Shown one piece after another: positions 56,195 to 64,000 of a stretch of 64,000 bases of DNA. The stretch's first letter is position 1. Every line of letters starts with the position of its first letter. Made by a program: the position numbers and the translations under genes. Under the pieces are notes generated by a model. It had not been told where the DNA came from. It saw only the letters and a list, made by a program, of their open reading frames with translations, and ran no database searches. Source of the stretch: Parietaria judaica (lineage: Eukaryota > Streptophyta > Magnoliopsida > Rosales > Urticaceae); contig OX940868.1 of assembly GCA_954871525.1 (NCBI GenBank), positions 30,624,056-30,688,055 on the forward strand, written 5' to 3'.

Positions 56195-59100
56195 TCAAAG
56201 CCTGTAGCCATGCAAATGCTTAGCCCACCTTCTAGCCATGTACGGATCACGGTACTCCCAGCCCTCCACACTGCTCGGCCTCGCACCGCAAACCGCCACA
56301 TCGCCACCTTCAGTACCCGGCGGCTGCGCTGCCAGGTCATCGCCGGCACTCGAGCTACTGCTACTACAGCTCTTGCCGTCTCCGACACCGACAAAGCTCT
56401 CCCCTGACACAAACCTCTCTTTGACCTCACCAACTTCCTCGCAGTAGCTGTACTCCACGCAAGCGTGTGCCCCGTCCTCGCCCAAGTCGAGCAGAACCCG
56501 CCTCTCCTCGCCGCCGCGAAGCTCGCCGATGCGCACCACCCGGCCGTGGGCAAGCTCCGGCCCAGCTCGGATCCGCAGCTGCAAGTCTTGCACTGGCCCA
56601 CCCCTCAGCAGCCCCCCTAGGAGCTCCTCGAACTCACGCACTACGAGCCCGGTGGTCGCCCCGGGTCCGAACCCCACGTGGAATTGGTGCACCGGGGCAG
56701 ACGTAGGCATGTCCAGAGCGGAGCGTATAGGAGTGTCAGAGAGGTGCAGAATGGCAGCCTCCGGGTTGCGGTGTGCCCTGTCGCCAAGGATCTTGACCCC
56801 TTTCCTCAGCCCTTCGGCAGGGTCGGCTTGCCCCATGTAGAAGAGCCGGTCAATGACCTGGAGCGCTGTGCGCTTCCCGTAAGACGTCATGCGTCGTAAT
56901 GGGAAAACCCTGGCCGCGGCGGAGGAGTGCGTCACGATGGCGAGCCGATCCACCGGTCGGAGCGAGAAGACCACTAAGGCCATGCATTGCTTGAGCAGCC
57001 TGAGGTGCGGGCCGTTGGGGCTCGCCACCAGGACCAGGTCTGTGGCTCGTTGGCTGGAGAGTTTGATTGAGAGGTAGGCCTTGCTCAAGGTTGACGTGTC
57101 GGTCAAGTAATGGTGCGGGTTATGGCATGGCTGAATGGGGATGAGAGAGAGGTGGAGGCGTAGGCGAGGGCCGTCGGAGTCAATGTCGGGCTCGGTGGGA
57201 TCGTCGTCGTCGTAGCGGGCGGATCGGAGGAAGGAGCGGCGGTGGACGCGGAAGCTGGCGATGGAGTCGTCGAGGATGCGGAGGATGGGGTCGGCGGCTG
57301 CAGTGAGGCCCGGGCTGAGGTGGAGGTTGCGGGGGAGCTGTGTCCAGTGGGCCCGGCAGATGGGGCACGTGACACTGCCGTGGCGGACGTTGGAGGCGAT
57401 GCAGGCGAAGTGGAACGCGTGTGAGCATTGCGCCGTGAATATCGCCTGCCCGGGGCTGCTTCCTTTGCTGCCGCTGTAGCTCAGTGGGTCTAGACAGATG
57501 GCGCACGTACTCTGCTCAATAGATCACCAGAAACCAACAACAGCGATTATCACGTGATATATATGGTGAAGTAAATACAATGTACATAATTAACATACTG
57601 TAATGTATAGAAGCAGTGTGTTGTCTTAGGGTCTGTGTGTGAGAAGAGAAACAAGCGTGCTTATTCTGCTACATTTTCTAATAAATAATGTGGATTGATG
57701 ATGGTAGTTAATGTTAATGCGACTCTGGTGACGCTTTATTATGCTCGCATGCTTGAGAATAGTCCAGTTAATATGGAGGACCAACATCTTAAAAAGATAA
57801 AGTCGGATTATTTCTTTTTTTGGAACCACAATCTTTTGTTTTGTTTTTCAATTTTTTTTTTTTTTTTTAAAAGAAACATTATATTGATAAAAAGTAAATT
57901 ACAATACAAGGCTAGAGAGTGGTGGTTTTTCAATTATTTATTTTAATAATGACTTATTCCGACGGTCTAAATTAATTAGCTTATTGAACCGTAAAAATGG
58001 AACTGATTTCGGATTATTTTTTCTCCTATAATTTCCAATTCATTTCAGTTCAGTTTTTTTTTTCTTTTCTTCCAGATACGGTATTACTGAATCCGAATCC
58101 CATATATAGGAGGAGTACTCGAGAATTATAAGAAATCCTTGACCATATAAGAAATCTAGAATAAAATTGCAATCCACAAACAGATTCATATCTGGTGGTG
58201 GAAATATGAAGAGCTAAAAGTTCAACAAACACTTGCTTGGTTCCTGCTATTTGACAGCTTCGACTAGGCCTAGGATTGGAGATGGCCAGCAAGCGTCGGC
58301 CGCTGCGAGCGAAGAGGCTCGCAGCTGGCACTGCCGGCCACGAGCTCTATTTTTTTTCTTTCTGTCAAAGCAGCGGTTGCTTTGATGCTGTTAGACAGAC
58401 AGACCCACATTTTTCTTTATTAGGCGTATTTTAGGGGTTAATACATGGTGTTCGAGCTAATCTAAGGAGCGTTCTTAGAGACCAGGGTATTGTTTATCAA
58501 TAACGCGTTCTTATTTCGGTTTGATTATTAGCTCGGGTCCTAAGACGTCAATCTAGGAACGAGAGACAAAAGTTGTAAAGCTCAGTAAACTGCTCATCCG
58601 AGTGAAGTTCCATCTACCAACAACAGACAAGAAAAGGAAGAACAAAAGAAGCAAAGCGATGTGATTAATGAACCTACAACAATGGTGGGTTGTGACTCGA
58701 AGAATGAAATTACAATCTTTAATTGCATTTCACAAGCGGTTTAGTAGTAGTGGCCCCTGAGAAGGGAGCTTTATCTAGAGCTGCACAATGATAGCCTATT
58801 TGGGCACCAAACAAGGCCATAATTCACATGTGATAGGCCTCACCTCATGAGCTTTCACATCCCACACCATACTCTCTTTTTGCCCATTCATTTCATTCAA
58901 TTATATCCCACCTTCTATTATTGCTTTAAATTAATGCTTCTTTCTCCCCACTGAAAAAATTGAATTGATTTCACATGCTCTCAAATCAACATTCAAATTT
59001 ATGGCGATTTCGAACAAATTCATATCATCATCGTTGATTATGGAGAAGGACGAGTCGTTTTACCTTCGATGAAGGCAAGGCATTGCCGACACTCGAGGCC

Positions 59101-59388
59101 TCGAATTCCTCCTCCTCTGCGAACACATTCCTCGTCTTCTGCGGAGACGAACCAGAGATCTGCAACAAATTCACAAATTACGAAAAGCATTATCTTCCAT
59201 TTTTTTTTTCACAATTCGACGATTAAACAAACAAAAAAAAAACTGACGGAAGAATGGTCGAAGGCGACTGGATCAACGATGGCCTTCTTGCGAGAGAAGG
59301 AACCGCAGGCGTTGGCAGCGGCGAGTATCATCTTGGTCGCCGCTTTCCTTATCCTGGACGAAGCTCCTCGTCTTCCTTCGTCTCTCAT
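56195..59388 (-). CDS. RING and VWA-domain E3 ubiquitin ligase (WAV3/EDA40 family)
   Basis: Proposed exons in reading order: 59388-59248, 59159-59064, 57511-56195, all in phase 0; 1,554 nt, 517 aa. The large exon is certain. It has a RING finger (TCAICLDPLSYS, AQCSHAFHFACI, CPICRAHW; residues 81 to about 134), then DPILRILDDSIASFRVHRRS, then a VWA-like domain (ATDLVLVASPNGPHLRLLKQ, VFSLRPVDRLAIVTHSSAAA, DRLFYMGQADPAEGLRKGVK). It ends DPYMARRWAKHLHGYRL, as in the EDA40-type subgroup. The MIDAS motif DxSxS of the VWA domain is absent. The two small N-terminal exons are inferred from open frame, splice sites and phase, joined across a 1,552-nt intron. Family knowledge: WAV3-type ligases act in root gravitropism and development. 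Confidence 0.82.
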
Positions 59389-60467
59389 CTCTCTTGGAAA
59401 TGGAGGTGAAGAACCAGAGAGAGTGATGATATATACAAGCTATATATGTGTATAGCAACAAATGTTCTTCCTTTCTCTCTCATCGAAACGATATTGAGTG
59501 TGTAATATGTGTATATATAAGAGTGTAATTTTCACTTATTCTTATTCCATATATAAAAATAATAAAAAATAAATATTGTGTAAGTTTCACACTAGATTAT
59601 TCGCAGGCTTTTAATTTATTTTTATTTTTATTTTTGAATGATTTCATGAAACCACTTTTTGTTTATTTAAAGAGTTTTTATTCACCACTTTAGTCCATAC
59701 TATTTACTTTTAATTTTGAGCTTTTTTTATTGGATGATTAAATTACGTGTCAAATCAGTTTGGTCTTTTGATTTTGGTAGACACAATTTTGTGCGTTTCA
59801 AGCACATTTACTAAAATATTTTTGCATGATTTTCGCATTTATTATTATATCAATAACTTCATTTTTCAAATTTTCAACACAAGACAAGCTATTAATTTCA
59901 TATTAAATTTGTTTACCTGTCCATCATCAAAGAAGTGAAGAACATATAGAATGATAAATATTTTGAAAAGTATTAAATTGCAACAATTTTAAATACTGAC
60001 ATCCAAACAAAGATTAAGAAGTTTTTTTTGTTTTTAAATAAGCACAAGTCACACAATAAATAATGTAAAATCATTATTTCACATAAAAATTATCTATGCT
60101 GTTAATACTATTTTGAATCAAATTATCAATTATATATATAATAAATAACAAAATTGTTGATGGAATAATACGGATTATTTCAACACTATTCGACTAATTA
60201 ATGTAAGACTAAATTCGACACAATACTATTTTAAAATCATATTCAATATCGATTCCATCATCACATACCGATTTTTATGAACTAAACTTCATAAAACAAC
60301 CACGACTTCGAAGTTGTTATTCAATAAGTTATAAAATATTTTAAATGTATTCAAGATGAATTTTCTTCTCTTCTTAGTTTTTAGGACATCAAGATTTATG
60401 AAAAGAAGAAGCTATTGCCATAGAAAAAAAAAAAAGTCAGTCCCATTTCAATATGGGTAAAACTAAT
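59389..60467. other. Gene-free stretch with the RING/VWA promoter
   Basis: On the minus strand a TATATATA box lies near 59508-59518, about 120 bp before the proposed start codon. The rest is AT-rich with no exon. TSD base CTAAT at 60463-60467 belongs to the LTR that follows. Confidence 0.55.
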
Positions 60468-62061
60468 TGTTGATGCCGTTTTTTGGATCAAACACTGTTG
60501 AGGCCCAAGTTGTGTGCCTGGCCCAATGTCGCTGGTGACGTGGCGGGCTTTTGTAGACTTCTATGTGGGCCTTGGTTGGCCTTTGTTACGGGGATGACAG
60601 ATTTTGCTGTCTGTGATCTATCCTTCTGATCCCGTTGACTTTGGGGTGGTCGGCGTTGACTTCGAGGTGAGGTTTTAATTGACCGATTCGGGGACTCTGA
60701 GTTGGTGTCTCTGGACTTTCTTGGATCGAAGGTCTCGTGGCCGTTCAGGGTCCGGGCGATCGGGGTGGCTCGCTACCTGTTACCGCAGAGCCTGGAGATG
60801 ACCAGGCCGGGTTTTGTACAGGTTCGGAATCCACGCGGATCGGGGGTACCGGTGAACGGGGGAGTGCATTCGTCCAATATATTGATCCAGAGATCCCTCT
60901 CAGGGTGATCCCTCGGTCGTCCGGATCTTAGAGGGATTTTCTCAGACCTGACCCTACGACCTAAATAGTGGGCCCCGTCACTTGTCCCCAGGCTATCCCA
61001 ACAGCCGTATAGTGGACTGAAGATAGGCTGGACACAATGTGGAACGGAGCCTATCAGGCGGGTCGTGGTCTTATGAAAATTCCTCCAGGGCTTCCGCTTT
61101 TATGAACTATCTCACTTTCTGAGCCTGAAAAATGTAACACCCGAGGTCAAGGGAAACAGGGGGGTACCCCCTGATTCACCTCCGACGCTCAACATTAGTA
61201 TAATATTTGAGGGGAGGCGAGTATATCGGGGATAGAGAGAGAGAGAACTCGAGTCGAGTGAGTTTGAATGAGTTACCGTTTCAACTGAACTGAGCTTCTA
61301 TTTATAATAGGGTCCAGGGGCCCAAATGCAGTAAAATATTGTCTCGGGGGGGGGGGGGGGGGACAATTTCATAATTGCATTTTGGTCCCTGGAAAAGATG
61401 GTCCGATCTCGGCCGTCCGCGCGAGATCGGACGGCCACCAAGCCCCCGAGGGGGGCCCGCCTTGTGTGAGATCAATGGGCAGGGGTAATCCCTGCCCCAC
61501 ACGTGGCCGTGAGGGCCCGCCCCAGCAAGTGGGCAGGCGCGGCATCCCGTGCGCCCCGATCAGGCCCATCGGGGCCTTACACGCGTCCCGCGCGGGGACC
61601 GAGGCCCGCAAGTGGGCGTGTCCCGCTGAGGGGACACGGGCGATCGAGATCGCGCCATGTGGCGCGATCGGGTGTGGGCTGCCCCCAAATGGGGGGCTGG
61701 AGCGACCCCGGATGGGGCCCGCGGGCGAGTGGCGGCGCAGGAAGCCGCCACGTGGCGTGGCCCTGACAGCCGCCGCCCCTGTGGGCCCCGCGGGTGTTTC
61801 CTCGGTTATTTTTGCTCCCGGGTGCGTCCCGGGTCCGTTTTCGTAAATTTTATGTCGTTTTTGGGGTTTTTCATATTTTTGCGAACACCGGGACACTTTG
61901 TTTTTCGAAAACAGGCTTCCGGAGGAAAATTTGGGTTTGAAATTGATTAATTTGATTAATAAAGATTAATCAAATTATATAATTAATTAACGAAAATTAT
62001 ATTAATAATTCCCGTTTAATTAACTTATTTCGAAAATCAATTCCGAAAATTACCCATAACA
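60468..62061 (+). mobile_element. Solo LTR of an LTR retrotransposon, 1,594 bp
   Basis: It begins TGTTGATGCC and ends CCCATAACA, with the 5-bp direct repeat CTAAT at 60463-60467 and 62062-62066. A TATA box (CTATTTATAATAG) near 61307-61319 sets plus orientation. The part after it is very GC-rich (about 61380-61850). No internal domain or second LTR is present, so it is a solo LTR. It shares the 20-base core CTCCGACGCTCAACATTAGT (61180-61199) and both end motifs with the 6954-7580 LTR. Long open frames in the GC-rich part run on both strands and encode nothing recognisable. Confidence 0.9.
61346..61362 (+). repeat. Poly-G tract of 17 bases in the solo LTR
   Basis: Seventeen consecutive G about 30 bp downstream of the LTR TATA box. 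Assemblies often miscount such runs. Confidence 0.9.
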
Positions 62062-62066
62062 CTAAT

Positions 62067-64000
62067 AATAATTTTAGTAAGCATTGATTGGTCGAATACA
62101 AAGGATTAAATATCTCCATCAATGCGATTAGTATATGATTTTCAATTTTTATAATAAAATGTATTAATTATTGTTAGTGGGGTTCACGCGCTTACATGAT
62201 CTATTCAATGCTATACAAACAAAAGATCTTTGTGGAAACGGATTTAGGATAACAAAACTTGTTTAATTTAATTTCATTTAATATATATACGTCGGTCAAA
62301 CCCCATAAATAAATAAAACATACTGTAATTAAACTTAATATATATAAAGAAACCAGTAGGCAGTCACTGTACAATTCTTTAGGTACAGATGGACCCTTCT
62401 CACTGCTTTATTTTTTCAGTGCATGCAAGGTCCCTCTTTCTTTCTCCTTTGATTATTTCTTTCTCTCAAACATAATTTCAAATATATTAATATAACTTAC
62501 TTTTAATTTTTTTGATATTCACAACTACGTTGTGAGATATATCCATAGTGTAAAAATAATTAATATTACTGGCTGTAAATACTATTAGTTGCAATTACAT
62601 ACAACATGTCGTTGAGATTGAACTCAAAACTTCTCGTAAAATAGTAGAATAAGTAGTTGTGTGATCGCTTAAATGTATATAAATATATGTCTTTGATTAA
62701 TATGACTTTGGAGCCGCAAAGCATGATGTCATTGGTGGTGTTTTATATTGCAATAAATCAAGGAAGCTCAATGCAGGTGTTGCATAAATATGCATTTGGC
62801 CCCTAAATTAATATAGTTTCTAACATACAAGACAAATATTGAATTAATTTATTTATTAATTAATTGAGTATAAGGACAAAAGAAAACTAAACTAGCCCTC
62901 TCTTTTAACACGACGCTCATAAATTAAAGAAAATACATGCGGTATAAGTACACGATTTTAAACTAAGTGTGTCAATAATTTTAATTTAATTTTTTAGTTG
63001 TAGTAGCTCTTAAAAGCCACTACATAAAGTCCAGTTAAAGGTTGTTACACGAAAAACATATAAATTTAAGATTTTTTAGAACATTTTTATTCAACTTATA
63101 TAAAAACTTAGCAGACGTCAACTCAACATGGAGGAAATCGGACCTCAATACTATCGTGGCTTTTGAGCACTATTGCCGCTCAAAAAGAAATTGGATATAT
63201 ACAAGCACACTTGGTACGAATTAGGAACTTTTGCACAAATATCACCAAATAAAGCATTTCTTTTTTTTTGTAAACCAAATAAAGCATTTCTTTTTTTTTT
63301 GAAAGCCCAAATAAAGCATTTCTAGTTCTACTTAATAAAGACATTCCCTTGTGGAGGAAACAATAATAGTAACCTTTTTTTTTTGTATGGTTGGCTTGAG
63401 CATAGGCATAGCTCACATTTGATCACTTTTGCCTCCAAAAGGAATCAAATAGTATTTAATGCTTTTTCTTTCTTCTTGCAGTAGGTTTGGCTATATTATT
63501 GTTCTGAATTTTGCAGTTGGCATACTACCTACTCCTATTTCGTCACACCCTTCCAATAATTAAACAAGTGAAGCAACAAAAGCCATGCAGTGTCGATAAT
63601 AATATTAATACTATTTATTAATAAATTATATAGTAATTACGGGGTGGTAGCCCGCGATTACTTTTGTTTTGTGTGTGATTATGTCTTCGTCGTTTTTACA
63701 TTATTTCATGTAGATTTTTATTTATCGTGTTTAAGATTCAGAGTTAATCATGTTATCTTGTTGTTCATATATGATTTTAATCGCGTTGATCTTAATTGAT
63801 ACAACTAATACAAACATAAAAAAATTAACAGTAAAAAAACACATAGATAATTTATATATTTATGCCGTATCGTAATCCTACCGTGTCTCAAAATTCGGTC
63901 ACAAATTGTCAATCATATTACAAATAAAGCTAAAGCACAAGGGAGAATAGAAGGAACCGTTGCGTTTGAATTTGAAAGTTGTATCATTTATCCATAGATA
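62067..64000. other. Gene-free AT-rich stretch to the window edge
   Basis: No exon with splice sites or family match. AAATAAAGCATTTC occurs three times at 63246-63321 as a short tandem repeat separated by T runs. Confidence 0.6.

Noticed and set aside
58050..58331. 93-residue minus-strand open frame in a small GC-rich island
   Set aside because: It lies in the long RING/VWA intron, resembles no N-terminus of that family and could not be joined to the RING exon.
58553..58618. Minus-strand exon candidate (MELHSDEQFTELYNF) after a TTGGTAG acceptor
   Set aside because: It would end the transcript as an 81-residue protein with no family match. Skipping it joins the upstream exons to the RING exon in phase.
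59069..59455. 128-residue plus-strand open frame
   Set aside because: It overlaps the proposed first exons of the RING/VWA gene and is low-complexity with a poly-Phe/His stretch. The minus-strand exons have better splice and phase support.
61369..61896. Open frames on both strands in the GC-rich part of the LTR
   Set aside because: Stop codons are rare in such GC-rich DNA. The products are low-complexity Arg/Pro/Gly and match no retroelement domain.
1..64000. CRISPR arrays, rRNA or tRNA genes, bacterial operons
   Set aside because: None was noticed by eye, and the window is plant nuclear DNA. Divergent tRNA-like sequences cannot be excluded without a covariance search.

Overview
This is plant nuclear DNA, almost certainly from a eudicot. 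The genes are intron-rich and separated by AT-rich DNA that carries plant-type transposons (hAT, Mutator-like and Emigrant-like MITEs, solo LTRs). The protein families include plant-specific ones such as PSY1R, QWRF and MYB-CC. I cannot name the species. Everything was read by eye, and gene models rest on reading frame, splice sites and remembered family sequences.

Layout. At the left edge is the 5' part of a PSY1R-type LRR receptor kinase gene (minus strand, running off the window). From 1.7 to 10.6 kb there is no gene, only transposons: a 1.66-kb non-autonomous hAT element with an 8-bp target duplication, a 627-bp solo LTR with a 5-bp duplication, and short inverted-repeat elements. From 10.6 to 27 kb there are four plus-strand genes: an endosomal Na+/H+ antiporter (NHX5/6 type, 21 exons), a QWRF/EDE1-type microtubule protein, the splicing factor CWC25, and a secreted aspartyl protease. 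From 28.7 to 42.6 kb come a minus-strand WD40 gene, a plus-strand SixA-like histidine phosphatase and a plus-strand alpha/beta hydrolase. From 43.8 to 59.4 kb there are four minus-strand genes: a PHL7-type MYB-CC factor, a METTL21-type methyltransferase that is frameshifted as given, a second and divergent MYB-CC factor, and a RING/VWA E3 ubiquitin ligase. From 59.4 to 64 kb there is no gene, but there is a 1,594-bp solo LTR.

The genes are independent plant transcription units, not an operon or a single pathway. The EDE1-type gene followed head to tail by CWC25 matches an Arabidopsis neighbour pair as I remember it, so it is probably old synteny. I see no defence island, CRISPR array, virus or gene cluster suggesting a new system.

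The most unusual feature is in the NHX gene. Three of its 20 introns look like minor-spliceosome (U12-type) introns, two with AT-AC ends, and only these boundaries restore the conserved antiporter sequence. Other points to check are two GC-AG introns, six short uORFs before the hydrolase, the methyltransferase frameshift, a VWA domain without its metal-binding motif, and paired long-hairpin MITEs.
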